From positions 32,596,402 through 32,660,401 of the forward strand of contig NC_088301.1 of assembly GCF_032854445.1 (NCBI RefSeq): a DNA stretch of 64,000 nucleotides. The letters are read 5' to 3'. Positions 1-14,596 of the stretch are shown one piece after another (position 1 is the first letter of the stretch; every line of letters begins with the position of its first letter). Made by a program: the position numbers and the translations under genes. Origin of the DNA: Liolophura sinensis. Taxonomy: Eukaryota > Mollusca > Polyplacophora > Chitonida > Chitonidae. Under the pieces are notes generated by a model that did no database searches, was not told where the DNA came from, and saw nothing but the letters and a program-made list of their open reading frames with translations.

Positions 1-757
1 CCTCATAATACCGACGTTCATCCTTCCTTACTGTCTTCACTGGAAGCATAAACATATTTTACTTGTTTACTTGCTGTGTTTACACTGCATTCAAGGATAT
101 TTCCGTAATATGAAGGCAGCCAACGTTATGGTGGGAGGAAACCGGGCAGAGCCCAGAAGGGAACCCACAACCGTCTGCAGGTTGCTGACAGGCTTCCTAT
201 GTATGAGAGAACAGGAAGCAATCATGAGCATACCATATCAACTTGTCTTCAAAGAAAACAACTGAAACAACTCAATCTTACATTACAAGGATCACACAAT
301 AAAACCCATTAACTTGTTTAAGTTTAATAGGATAAGCATATGACACTCAAGAATATTTCACTTATACGACAGCATTGGAGGAAACCGAGCAGAACTCTGG
401 GAAAACCAAAGACATTCCCAGGCACATGACAAAACTCCTGTTTAAAAGCTTTAGCCTAAAACTGGATTGGAGCCTGCAACATATTTGGATAAGTGGATTT
501 CTGGGAGAAGCCATTAGGCTGCTTGGCCATTAAGGTTTAATTTCTATATGTGTTTTCATCTTGCACTTTCATTTTCTTTTCCATGTGTTTCTTCCTTTTG
601 GAGGGGTGCTAGAGCAGAAAATAGCGCCTAAATGATTTCATTTGACTGAAGATAGTGTACTCTGAAACTGTCAGCAGGACATTACCTGTGTCTGAGGTGA
701 CTTTGTCAAGTAGAAAATAAAATTACACTGGATGAAGGACATATTGATACAACTTAC

Positions 758-2261
758 CAAGATTCCCCTTGTACCTTAGCTGGTTTTTGACACTGAACAG
801 TAGTATGGCCTTTTCATATTCCCTCTGAGCATTTCCCACAACCTGACAATATTAAAAGACAATCATGATACCTTCAAACAGTATACGCATATGTTGATTT
901 TATGTATAATCAGCTCTCAATTTTTAAAACTATTGTCAAGTCTACATCAGAGATCCACGATTCTTAGAGCATCTGTGATTAAAGGATGAATCTTACACTA
1001 TACAGGGCAGTAAGCTTTACATACAACTAAAAACCAGAATTGTTAATCAGTGTGTTTCAATTCACTTCACACCAAAATCAATCTACCCAAAATGACCTTC
1101 AGTTTGTTCCATAGTCACCTCAAATTGTAGTCATCTTCTACCAGAATATACATGTATGATTATACTTACACATTTTACGATATTATTGTTAAAACTAAGA
1201 CATGTAGAATCCAGCATATGGTCAACTTTTCGTCTGAACTAAGTGACTAATAATGGCATTTAATTTCTATCAGTAAAATCTGCAGTGTGCCATGACATAT
1301 TTTTCAAACTTGCATCACCTTCCAACTTAGGGCAACCAAACTCACTTCCTCTATGCATTCATATAAAATTTTCCACTGGACTCTCTAATACCATCCCCTT
1401 AATTTACTTTCCACACCAATCCAAACGATTTTCATTTGCTGCCTTGCTGTCACAATGACTGCGGTGGAACCGAGTGCATTGCCGTAGACAGCCATTTTGA
1501 TGTGTCACGGGACCTACTTCTGGGTTAATTGCAACTGAGTTTTGGCATTGAAATCCTTGAGAAAACTGTTATATTTCCACTGCCGTCTCCAAGAACAACT
1601 TTAATCTTCGTAATTCAACCCAAAAAGGCATAAAAAAGAACATGTGTTTTTTGTGCAGGTAAGCTTGGGTGCAGGAAATCACTGAACTCAGCCCCATGGA
1701 GTTGAAGTTCTCAGGTGTGTGACGATTTGTTTGGGAGGCGTAGATGAACTCAGTGTTATAATGAATGTCAGCATCTTAAAATAGTACACCCAGTCCATCA
1801 AAATGAACTACAGTAGAGATGTGTATCGAAATTGGGTAGTACTGTTTTATTTGGTGACCAACCTTTAATTTTTTATAAGGTTAAGGGTATAGGGTATATA
1901 GCATGGCATAAGCGGGCTACTAATTTGACAGAGGGGTCCGTAGTTACGATGAATGTCGGAATTCTAAAATAGCAAACAGACTATCACTGATGGGCAAAGA
2001 GAGTGCATGCTGACGGCACACTGTGTCTAATTTATAATGGTCAATAATCATCATGTGACGGTCCATTGCAATCTGCAGGGTAGGATTTTGTGCACTAGCA
2101 TTTGTGGCTGTTTGCAAATACTCAAATTCGCATATTCAGGAAATGTTGTTGTTGCCAAAATTTGACAGCCTATAGTGATACTCGCTTACCTGCTTGATGT
2201 TGGCAGGAAGTTTTGCCCATGTATAGTTATGTTTGATGTAGTATTCTACATCAGAGTTCAT
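758..2261 (-). CDS. FAM91A1: FAM91A1 homologue, first two coding exons (gene continues left of window)
   Basis: Two exons read on the minus strand: 2261-2190 (24 codons, starting MNSDVEYYIKHNY) and 842-758 (28 codons plus one base, containing GNAQREYEKAILLFSVKNQL). Exon 1 ends CAG|gtaagc. Exon 2 follows ...tattgtcag and ends CTTG|gtaagt. Phases join cleanly. The 52 residues match the known N-terminus of FAM91A1 proteins (MN-DVE--I-HNY-W-KLPAN, GN-QREYEK, NQLRY). That family is known as a trans-Golgi factor that works with TBC1D23 and golgins in capture of endosome-derived vesicles. The ATG at 2261 is the first in frame after a TAA stop. Intron 1 is about 1.35 kb, and further exons must lie left of position 1. 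I found none in 1-757, which is SINE-rich. The family call is strong because it rests on a recognised conserved start, although only a small part of the protein is present. Confidence 0.86.
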
Positions 2262-2308
2262 TTTGTATTTCGTTCTTGCTTTCCTCACATCCACATAAAT
2301 ATGCCTCT

Positions 2309-2362
2309 TTATTTACAACACGTCAACACAAAACAGTTCCGCCTACATATGTGATCCTCCAT
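2309..2362 (-). other. Upstream ORF in the FAM91A1 leader
   Basis: A 17-codon ORF (ATG at 2362, TAA at 2309) lies about 50 bases before the FAM91A1 start, in a different frame. If transcription starts upstream of it, ribosomes could engage it first and lower main-ORF translation. The transcription start is inferred from promoter motifs only, so its presence in the mRNA is unproven. Confidence 0.4.
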
Positions 2363-2388
2363 GTTGTCGCCTGCTACAAATTCCCGAA

Positions 2389-2432
2389 CCGGAAGCCCAG
2401 CCTAGGCGTTCTATAACGCGCTCTCTGATTGG
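2389..2432 (-). promoter_or_regulatory. Candidate FAM91A1 core promoter (ETS site and CCAAT box)
   Basis: On the minus strand an inverted CCAAT element (ATTGG on the plus strand at 2428-2432) and an ETS-type CCGGAAG (plus strand 2389-2395) lie 130-170 bases upstream of the FAM91A1 ATG, in a locally GC-richer stretch. This fits a TATA-less housekeeping promoter. The assignment is by motif and position only. Confidence 0.45.
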
Positions 2433-3229
2433 TTTAAAGTTTATTCACTAGCCACCGACTTGTTTCGCTTTCATGGTGTGTTTTCGAAGAGGACTGATCT
2501 TGTTTCATTTTAAATGTGTTTTTTAAAAGTTAAAAAGTCAACTAGGCTATATTAATTTAGCTGTAACTTTATTGAGGAGTTAGTCGGTGTGATGGAGCAG
2601 CCAGTTAAGAATGAGACTTCGTAAAACATCTTAAACACATTCATGTATGTTACCATGGCAATTACGTGTAGTCAACTTAAATTATTATTGCTTTGGCAGT
2701 GGCATATATAGGGCTGTTATACTGTCGGTTTGTTGCCGACAAATAGCAGTAGACCGTTGACTTGTTGAACTGATATAGGCCTATTCTGTCGTCGGTGTGT
2801 AGACCAGCCATGGCATCCGACATATAGTGAAATGCCTGTTTGACTTATAAATACATGTATTATATGACCTATACTTTCATAGATTTTTTCACCAACTAAT
2901 CCCTCAGTATTACCGGTATTCAGTTGGTCTTAGTCTATACGTGTGCATCGGATGCATTTACAACCCCAAACATGAAAGTGGGGAATATCCTAACGCCGTA
3001 TTTCTCCACATATACAGGCTATTTGCCTATTGTAAAATCTTAACTGGCAGATAGGGTTATATGATGTGCGGTATATCTGTATGTGTGTTGCCTTGGCGAC
3101 TTTATACTCATTGAACCCGGAATGTTATAGCTGTACTGATAACTTGAGAATAAAACAAAGCAAAATAATGGTGACTCGAGGGCGAGGGGAGAGGGTACGC
3201 AACGATGTACGTCTGGGTTGAGAACATTG
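2433..3229. other. Spacer upstream of FAM91A1, no gene seen
   Basis: No coding exon was recognised. Two near-consensus RFX X-box-like 14-mers occur at 2649-2662 (reverse strand ATTGCCATGGTAAC) and 3087-3100 (GTTGCCTTGGCGAC). Palindromic octamers TAGGCCTA (2776) and TACATGTA (2852) are present. Confidence 0.4.
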
Positions 3230-6080
3230 GCTATGCGACATGGCGTCGAAGCAAATGAGGTCAACCACGTGGAGCCGGAACAGGAATAGGACAATGAGCG
3301 TAAGGATGAATTATCGTTCTTGTTCGGGAACATTGAAGAGTTGAAATCTAAGTTTAATGACTCTGACTTTATTAAGTACATTGGGTTTCAAGGTTCTAGG
3401 CTTTGTTGAAATCTTGTGTAAACATTCCGAAGTCGTACTGTCTGAATTTTTAACTGACTATGTTGCGCTTTGTGTGCCGGCTGTGCAATCTGACCGTGTG
3501 TGTTTATACGTCTGTCAGTGTCTAAATGGTTTACCCCTGTCATCAGAAACCACCTTAGACCATCTTTAATGTAAAGAGTTCATTTCTAAGTCTCGAACGT
3601 GACGTTGTGTACGGCTGTTTATATGTACCTCCACGTAATGCACCCTTTTTACTCCACCGGTAGCGGGTAGGAGAAAAACGGTGTTTTGGTGTTACCTTAG
3701 CGATCTGTCAGTCTGATCCGTTACTGATCTTTGGAGGGGACTTGAAATTATTTTCCAAGACTATTAAGTGTTGCAGATTGCTGTAAAGTGAAAATTTGAG
3801 CGTCTCTCTCAACATTCATGAATGATAGGTATGACCGGGAATGTAGGGCATTGGAAAGGGAATGTAGGCTTACCTTAAAGATGCCTAGAAAGGATCGCTG
3901 CAGCAGTAATCTCTCCGCATATACATCGCTTCGCAATAAGTATAAATCCCGTGGACGATCCAACAAACACGTTAGCAATCGGTAAATGACAAATTTTTTT
4001 GGCCCATACTCCATCGCATTCGCTCCCCAAATCCTCGTAATCCCATACCAAAGCATGAACCGTTTAACTACTTTAAGGACCTGTTTAACGTTAACGTGGG
4101 TCAAGATAATGCATTAGTACATATGAAGATTTAGAACAGCTTGAAAATAATGAAATCCTGAACAGCGGAATTTGTGAGGAAGAAATTGCATTTATGATAA
4201 GTAAATGTAAAATAGGTAAAGCCCCAGGTCTGGACAGTCTCATTGGAGAATTTTTTAGAATTTCTTCCCCATTATGTATGTAATATACGCTGAAACTGTT
4301 CAACCATGTATTTGTCACAGGAGAGTTCCCAGAGGTTTGGAGTTTGGGTGTAATTGTCACCCTGCATAAAGGTGGCGGTAGGAGTGATCCTAGTAATTAT
4401 AAAGGAATCTCGCTCTTAAGTATATTAGGCAAATTAATTACAACAGTTATAGACAGACTGGGCCGAAGAATATAAGGTCTGGACACATTGTCCTTCGGGC
4501 AGTGTCTTTACCATCTTGTCATGTATCCAAAATCATCTCAGTAAATGTAAGGGGAAACGTGTCTCATTTATAGACTATAGAAAAACGTATGATTTAGTTA
4601 ATCGCCAAAAACTGCTGTATCTATTGTTTACACTTGGACTAATGGCAGGGGGGGGGGGGGGGGATTGATTTTCAGTTGTCTCAAGGGTGTTAATAATGCT
4701 GTGAAAGCTTGTGTACTTTGTGCGTCAGATTTAACGGATGCATTTTTGTGCCCAGTCGGTCTCCGTCAATGCTATGTCTTAAGCCCGTTGTTATTTTCGT
4801 TATATATTAATCAGCTAAGTAATGATGTATTTATGTTTGGTAATGATGGGGTTCAACTACTAGTATCTTCCGAGTTTATTCATATATTTATATTTCTTTT
4901 TTTCAGATGACATAGCAATTACTTTACACTCCCAAGGGATTGCAACAACAACTAGACACACTGTTTGATTATTGTCAGAAATGAACCCTCTTTGTAAATT
5001 TAGATAAATCAAAAGTTGTTGTATTCCGGAAAGTTGGCAGGTTGGGTGAAAATGAAAAATGGCGGCTTGGGACACACCCGATGGAAGTCGTACCATCATA
5101 TAAATATCTAGGTGTGATGTTTACTTCTTCCTTAAGTGAGGGTAAATCTGTAGAATATGCTGCCTGGTAGTGGAAACGGACTCCTACTGAGGTGCTGCGA
5201 ACCATGTTGTACCTTGTTGACATGTCATGCGCAGAATTTTTTAAACTGTTTGATACCAAACTATTGCCTACACTTACATACGGCTCCAAGTTATGGGGAT
5301 TCCAAAGGTATGAGGTATGCTAGAAAGAGTTCAATGTTTAGCATGTAAACAATTTTCTACAAACGGGCAAAAGCATCCGCAAGCTGATGACTCTTAGCGA
5401 ATGGGGCTGATTTCCTCTGGTCTGTAATACCTCAGCGTTAAGTATTAGTTAAGAGTTGTGAGCTATATTGAAGATCGATACCCAAAAAAGGCTTAGGATA
5501 TGCTGCTCCATCTGGACTCCCAAGGGAAGCGTAATTGGGCTACCTCTGTTAAGGGAATGTTGTTCAGCCTGGGGTTTGGATATGTGTGGGTACTCAGGGA
5601 GTTGGGGATGTTAGGTCTTTTCTTAGGAATTTTCGTGAGCGACTGCATCATATCTGAAGGCAGGAATGATCTGCATCACTCAAGTCGGGCAGTAGATATG
5701 ACCTCTACTGTGATTACAAAGTCACACGTAAGCCATGTATAAAAAAAAAAGATTTTGGTAAGTTCCGTGAGGGCATTGCGGGCCTTGAAATAGACTGGCA
5801 GGTTTCGTAATACCCCTGCGTGCGAATCTGCTACCGCAGAAATTTGTTCAAACTGGAAACTTAAATCCTTTCAATATGCTCATGTCTGCTAAGAATGTAA
5901 CGGTTTTGAAAGCTCTTTCTGAGTTCATTCATGCAGCCTTAAAATTCGACAAACATTGCTACAGAAGTTGCTGGTGTAATGCATTTGTATGTGCAAATGA
6001 TGGGAATGATCGGAAATGTCTGTTAAATTGTATTCAGACCTGTGGTCTTACATACTGAATAAACTGAATTTGAATTTTAT
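3230..6080 (+). mobile_element. Decayed LINE (non-LTR retrotransposon), endonuclease and reverse transcriptase remnants
   Basis: Broken plus-strand frames carry the hallmarks of a LINE ORF2 in order. Endonuclease-like pieces include YVALCVPAVQSDRV near 3460, VVYGCLYVPP near 3605 and a GGDL strand near 3735. Reverse-transcriptase motifs follow: GKAPGLD near 4215, NYKGISLL near 4395, the FIDYRKTYD block near 4570, GLRQ..VLSPLLFSLYIN near 4765, the catalytic-loop region near 4900 now interrupted, then KYLGVMF near 5100 and LLPTLTYGSKLWGF near 5265. A C-terminal region runs to about 6055, ending next to AATAAACTGAATTTGAATTT. Stops, frameshifts, a poly-G run (4650-4663) and an apparent deletion after the endonuclease show it is dead. 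I do not assign a clade. Confidence 0.8.
4650..4663 (+). repeat. Poly-G homopolymer inside the LINE
   Basis: An uninterrupted run of about 14 G within the reverse-transcriptase part of the decayed element. It disrupts the frame and is prone to length variation or assembly error. Confidence 0.8.
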
Positions 6081-8240
6081 AGGGGCAGATGTCAACTCAT
6101 CAACAAGGCAATACAATCTACACTGGTGGAGGGAGTCGATTGTGCGGAATGTATATTATATGAAGGAAACACAGGTTCAGTATCCACTACAAGCGTCAAG
6201 GAGTTTGCAATTTCGTGGCACTATGTCTTGCTCAGTATTAAAGAATATAATCAAAATTAAAAACCTCTTCACAATGCTCAGTTTTGGGAACCTGAAGTTG
6301 AAATTTAAACACATTTGTCTTGCGATAACATTGATAAGGTGGACAAAATTTTAATTTCTAAAAGCGTAAAATAAACTTTATAATTCCATATCAAATTTTG
6401 ACTTAAGTCAGAAATGGCTTTGTGGAATCGGTCCATGGTTGACGGTGTCAAATCCGAAACTCAGTGAGGCGTCATGTCTGGTGTCTTCTGCATGGCGTTC
6501 CGTGCAGCGTTATAAGTTCTGTCACGAGTTGCATGATTGTTTGGCGGATTATGTATGGGACAGCTGATAGGTGAAAAGGACTGAGCAAAACGGATCATTT
6601 CCTTCAATGTGCATATATATAAGCCTATATATGTGCACGGCTTCGATAGGTATATCGATTTTTTGATTCACTGATTGAATGGTGTACGATTAACGCCGTG
6701 CATGAGCAAGAAATTTTCACTGATATATGACGGCGATGAGGTATATGGGTGTAGCAAGGATCGACTATACCTGTACGTAACATATGGCCACCCACTACCA
6801 TGTCTCCTATATATTCCTTCGTCAACTAACTTGTTCCAACGAGAGATTATTTATATATGAAGGGAATATTATGTCATCTGAACCAAAATGATTTTATTTC
6901 TCATATCCGTTTTACGAGATTCGTATGTTTCAAAACAAAATACGAATAAATAGTCAGATGCATGGAAATGAAACCTCGTGGGCCTTCCGCTGGTTTTTCG
7001 CGGAGACACTCGGGTCTAGCCATTATCAGCTATCATAACCTGGGGCAAAAATCATTGTACTTTACGAATACTGTTAATTAAACAAATATTTTTGGGATAT
7101 GAAATTGTTACACCGGAAAAAGCCAATATGGTTCCAATATGGTTGTAACAGCCGAAATTTTCTCTCGGGTTCTCATTGTTTGTAGACCATACACTGTTCA
7201 TTTATACATAATCCGAATTAGATAAGTCATTTAACTGCGTAAAATTTATTTCACTAGCCTATCCTGTGTTTAGAAACATTCTCTGCCATTTTGATAAATA
7301 TGTGTCTTCATCATTCATGCGTATATATTTCTTCCCGTAAACACCAAGTGTCATGAACTCGGTTCACATCACGTTCCTTTCAAAAGATATTTGTTGTTAT
7401 AAACCTTGCTATCAGCACCTTTTCTTCCTGTATGAAAATGGGTCGATTTACGCTCTATATACAACCAGCACTTCGCTGTACAGGCAAGTGCGCTATACAA
7501 AGTGCGATGGTCGAACATACACACGTAAGGAAGTTATACAGAAAATAGGCTTATTCGGACGACTCCTGCTTGTTTTGTATATACTCTTACGCGTATTTAT
7601 AGGCCGATATACATCGGTCTGGGCCATCTGTTGTTCGTTTTCTCATGCATATTCCATTATATAAATATATAGTATCTGCAGCTCAGGTAGGTTTCATTCT
7701 TCCCAGATTATCTTCTACAGAAACTGTGAATGTGAAAACTAAGCTATAGGGACAAGGTCGACCGATCTCGGATAGCACATGACGTTAATCGACTAAAGTT
7801 CTGTGGAGAAAGTCTATGGGCACGGGCTTAAATCATTTATATTTTTGTCGATGTTTCATCATTCTTGTTCTCAAACACCATATAAAGGCATGTAAACAAG
7901 CATAGTATACATAATAAATGTATACATGCTACACAACACATATTATAGTGTGCTTTCCATATAAGGCTGATAACAGAGCTGATGTATATGTCCACTATTT
8001 TACCCATTCATCGGGAGGCGTGTATATTGATGTTGTTATTAGGTGTGCTTACACTTTGCACTTCAGTATCTGTAATGTAAGCTTATATGGCAGACTAAAG
8101 GTCAATTATAAAGTTCACATTTGTTCAATTGTCAACTGACCTGCTTGGCTCTTCCCAGTTCACTTCGTGCCTTGCTCGTCACAGCTTCGGTAATGTCCGG
8201 AGCACGCAAAACCATACCCGAGAAATAAAACTTCAGTGTA
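6081..8240. other. AT-rich spacer upstream of actin A, no gene seen
   Basis: Only short chance ORFs without recognisable domains occur. The region is very AT-rich with many TATATA strings (for example 6608-6640, 7590-7670). No SINE tail or head was recognised. Confidence 0.5.
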
Positions 8241-8245
8241 TGTTG

Positions 8246-8275
8246 CCAAATATGGTCACAGAGTACCATAAATGG
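8246..8275 (+). promoter_or_regulatory. Two CArG boxes (SRF sites) of the actin A promoter
   Basis: Two exact CC(A/T)6GG motifs are present: CCAAATATGG at 8246-8255 and CCATAAATGG at 8266-8275, spaced 20 bp (about two helical turns). They lie about 60 bp upstream of a TATA-like box and about 180-210 bp upstream of the ATG. Paired CArG boxes bound by serum response factor are a well-known feature of actin promoters. Confidence 0.75.
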
Positions 8276-8333
8276 TCATCAATGCACGGGGAAGTCATAA
8301 TAAAGCAGATAGGGACTTGAGTGGTGTGAGGAG

Positions 8334-8340
8334 TATTTAA
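8334..8340 (+). promoter_or_regulatory. TATA-like box of actin A
   Basis: TATTTAA sits between the CArG pair and the ATG, next to an E-box (CAGCTG at 8342-8347). Transcription would be expected to start near 8365, giving a leader of about 90 bases. An alternative reading is that ttgttccag ending near 8434 is a leader acceptor. Confidence 0.5.
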
Positions 8341-8454
8341 GCAGCTGCACCACTATACCGTCGTCTGCTCCTCTGGAAATCGGCATTAGGACAGGTCGTG
8401 TAAGAAAATTTAGCTTTAATTATCAATTTGTTCCAGTCTATTAAATCTTTCACC

Positions 8455-11200
<2,746 letters not shown>

Positions 11201-11470
11201 ATCACACTGCTGGAACGTGCTATGTAGCAATGAAAGAGTTCGAATTATTTATTGACTCATTATTACTTCTGCAAAACACGTACAACATTAACAATTGTAA
11301 AACATGACAAAATGTACAAAAAAGAAGCTGTATGGTCCAGGTTTTATCTCAAAGGTTGTTCATAGTCTGATTCGGCCAAGTTGTTCCATCTTGGTTTCAT
11401 CATCGAGAATCCATTTGGAAATTCTTGCTCAATGTACAAGGTGCAATGTTTATGCATATGAAAAGTTTTT

Positions 11471-11476
11471 AATAAA
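11471..11476 (+). terminator. Poly(A) signal of actin A
   Basis: A canonical AATAAA lies 270 bases after the actin A stop codon, followed by T-rich sequence. Cleavage is expected about 15-25 bases downstream. Confidence 0.75.
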
Positions 11477-11765
11477 GAGATTTTTTAAAACAAACGATTT
11501 TTCTTGTTGGTGTTCATAAGAATCGCCGGTTCACTTCTTAGCTAATGGAAAAACCACTTCAGTGGGCAGGCACTTTACAAATGTAGGCCTAGATAGCACA
11601 AGGAAGTCAATTCTCCCATAAGCTATCAGTGCATGATGGAATACTGACACAGAAACAAAGACGTAAGTGGGTAGCGGTGAAGGAAATGATGAACAAAAAG
11701 TTAGGTGGTATAAACTTCGAAGGTTGTTTTAGAGAATTCAAGTGTCTTCAACCCAGACAACTAAC

Positions 11766-12024
11766 CTACACCGAAAAAATTAATCTGTTAACTTTAACAG
11801 AAAATCTCTTGTTTAGAGCGATGCTAGAGTGTATTCTGTTATTACGTAATACTGTGTTATATTCAACATAATATTCTGTTAATTTAATAGAAGTCTTATG
11901 TTGAATTAATAGAATATATGTGTTATATTTAACACAATAATATGTTACAGTAGCAGAATACATTCTAGCATCACAAAAAGAACAGACTTTCTGTTACATC
12001 AACAGATTCATTTTTTAAGTGTAG
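11766..12024. mobile_element. Palindromic MITE-like element
   Basis: The two ends are inverted copies: CTACAC-GAAAAAAT-AATCTGTTA at 11766 matches the reverse complement of the sequence ending ...TTTTTTAAGTGTAG at 12024. The inverted similarity continues inward through GATGCTAGA-TGTATTCTG and an AT-rich centre. The length is about 259 bp with no coding capacity. This is the form of a foldback or MITE derivative of a DNA transposon. No clear target-site duplication was seen. Confidence 0.7.
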
Positions 12025-12580
12025 AAAATTTCCTGGCTAGCAAGATAATCCATCTGACCTGGTGATACATAAGAGATTATATACGCTATGTGTGGAACAC
12101 GTAGTATTGTGACACACACCACTATATTTTATGTGATTTTCGTTATAATGGGTCCTGGCCCTGGAAGCACGAAGCGATCTTAGACTAAAGTCAAAATTTC
12201 AAATAACTTTAAAATTGTTATTTCTTGCGTAACAAAGTCAAATTACTGCTTGACAATTTAAATCCTGGATAAGTTATTGTAAAACAAATTTGACCTGAAA
12301 TAAGAGAAAGGAACATACCAAGTTTAATGATATTGACTTAAGTCTAAGATAGTTTCATGATCCGGGTGCTGGTCATTCATTCATTGCATATCAGATATTA
12401 AAAGAATATAAATTTGACATTAGTATTAATTTTAGCTGACCTTTGGTTTGTTTTTTGTCGGGTTTTTTTTTGCCAAATCCGTGTCCAAAATATGTCCGTC
12501 CGTAAATATGTCTGTCTATTGTTGTTAGATTTTGGAAGTTCTCATTATGGCATCAAGAACTATTGACTGTCTTGGGAATT

Positions 12581-12794
12581 CATTGGCCGAGTGGTTAGTG
12601 TGCTAGCGCAGGTGAATACCCAGGAGCAACTCATAGCTGCCAGTCCAGCCCATACTGGCTTCCTTTCCAGTCGAGCGTGGGAAGGTCTGCCAAAAAGCTG
12701 TGGATGGTTGGGAGTTTCCGCCGGATCTGTCCCCTTTCAGTGAAATATTCTGCAGTCGTAAAACAACACTAAAGTAAATAAATAAATGAATAAA
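12581..12794 (+). mobile_element. Family-1 SINE, degraded
   Basis: The tRNA-like head (GGCCGAGTGGTTAGTG), body (CATACTGGCTTCC, GTGGGAAGGTCTGCC) and GTGAAATATTCTG element are followed by an AAATAAATAAAT tail. The box B region is degenerate. Confidence 0.75.
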
Positions 12795-13085
12795 CACATG
12801 ACATCATTAGCTAATTACTCGGTAGGGCTTAACACTGCACTTTTACTATATATTGATGCTTTAAATGCGTTTGAAAGAAATATCCGATTTCGGCAGAATT
12901 CTGAAAAGCATCTGTGTTTCATTTTGCAAAACATTAGCAAATACATTATCAAAACTCCGAAAGATAAAAACATAAATTCCTTTTCATGTAGAGCGTGTTG
13001 ATCTCCATGGCATTAGAATGCCGTGTGTGCTCTTACATAAAGTTTACCTTGTTGTCCATAACTAATATGCCTTATTTCACCTGTG

Positions 13086-13203
13086 GGGGATTTCGTCAGC
13101 AACTCACCAAAGGTCGGTGGTTTCCTCCGCCCGTATGACAGACTGCCATCATGTAAGTAAAAATTCTTGAGTATATGACCGCAGTGAAATAAATAAATAA
13201 AAT
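13086..13203 (+). mobile_element. SINE-like 3' fragment
   Basis: Contains GGTCGGTGGTTTCCTCCGCCC, ATTCTTGAGTA and an (AAAT)n tail, so it shares the 3' organisation of the local SINEs but has a different body. No head is present. Confidence 0.55.
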
Positions 13204-13729
13204 AGATCTCACTCCGAGAGCGCCAACATACGTCACGTGTGCAAACTCGTCACAGCAGAGTTCAATGTACAAATCCACACTACAAAGGGACAATACTCTA
13301 AATTTGTGCTCTATAATGATCTCGCAATGATGTAGGATAGTTTTAAAAATTGCTCCAGATCCAGATCACCAATAGACCAAGGTTTGTACAAATTTCATCA
13401 AAACCAGTGCATAACTTTTTTATAAAGTTAGTGACAGAGAATTAGGCAATAGTGAAGAATCATTAGTAAAACCCTGAATCCAGGGTTCAGACTCAGTTTC
13501 ACAAAATTTCTTTAGTCCAGTAAAAGTTCAACATGGAGTGTTTCTCAACAAAATGTACGTGAAACATAGGTACGGGAAAGAAGGCATTACGTTGCCTTAT
13601 GCAACTGAGCCCAGATCGCCACCAAAATGTAGGGATTAATGTTCGTGCTAAGTCCGAGCTGTGAAATAGTTTTATCATAATCCAAGAGAAAAATGTTTAC
13701 GACATTTGGCAATGCATGGTGAAGAATTA

Positions 13730-14115
13730 GGGGCCTCTGTGGCCGAGGTGGTTAGAATGCCAGTGCGGCGCAATGGCCCAGAAGCCTCGCACCATTGCGG
13801 TTGTTTTGAGTTCAAGTCCAGCTCATGCTGGCTTCCTCTTCGACTTTACGTGGAAAGGTTTGAGGTGGTTAGGACGCCAGTGCGGTGCAATGGCCCAGGA
13901 GCCTTGCACCAATGCGGTTGCTTTGAGTTCAGGTCCAGCTCATGCTGGCTTCCTCTTCCGCTGTACGTGGAAAGATCTGTAGGCAATCTGCGGATGATGG
14001 TGGGTCAGCCCTGGGTCCTGCCCGGTTTCCTCCCATCATAATGCTTGCCACCGTCGCATAAGTGAAATATTCTTGAGTACGGCGTAAAACACTAATCAAA
14101 TAAATAAATAAATAA
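13730..14115 (+). mobile_element. Full-length SINE with a duplicated tRNA-derived head
   Basis: Two head/body segments lie in tandem (from 13730 and from about 13862), each with the GCAATGGCCCAG(A/G)AGC block and the GAGTTCA(A/G)GTCCAGCTCATGCTGG box B block. One shared 3' body, the GTGAAATATTCTTGAGTACGG element and an (AAAT)n tail follow. A perfect 14-bp target-site duplication, ATGGTGAAGAATTA, flanks the whole unit at 13716-13729 and 14116-14129. The dimeric form therefore inserted as one piece. Confidence 0.88.
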
Positions 14116-14399
14116 ATGGTGAAGAATTATTTTAAAAATTCTTGCATATGGATCCAGATCGAGATCGCTACCAAGATAAAACTGGTGCTTGCTCCAAAGC
14201 AAAGCGGCGCACAAAGGCAGACAGAGAAATAAACACCAGCAAAATATAGCCTACCTAGCCTGGTGTAGGTATAATGTTTGTTTAAATCACAATAAACCAA
14301 ATCCGTGCCGAAAATAAATTGTGTTCGCTCTTTGAAGGTTTTCTCTTCGTTTTGCTTAGCACTCATCAGGGAAACATTAGAACATTAAACTTGTCGGAA

Positions 14400-14596
14400 G
14401 GAGTTTCCGTTGCCGAGGTGATTCACGTGCAAGCGCGGCGCAATGACCGAGAAGCCTCTCACCAATGCAATGGCTGTGAGTTCAAGTCCAGCTGGCTTCC
14501 TTGCCGGCCTTACGTGGTTATGTTGTCCGCCATCGTATATAAGTGAAATATTTTTTAGTACGGCGTAAAGAACCAATCAAATAAATAAATAAATAG
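14400..14596 (+). mobile_element. Family-1 SINE with internal deletion
   Basis: The head (GCCGAGGTGATTCACG, GAGTTCAAGTCCAGC) and tail (AAGTGAAATATT, TACGGCGTAAAG, (AAAT)n) are present, while about 70 bp of the middle is missing. Confidence 0.78.
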
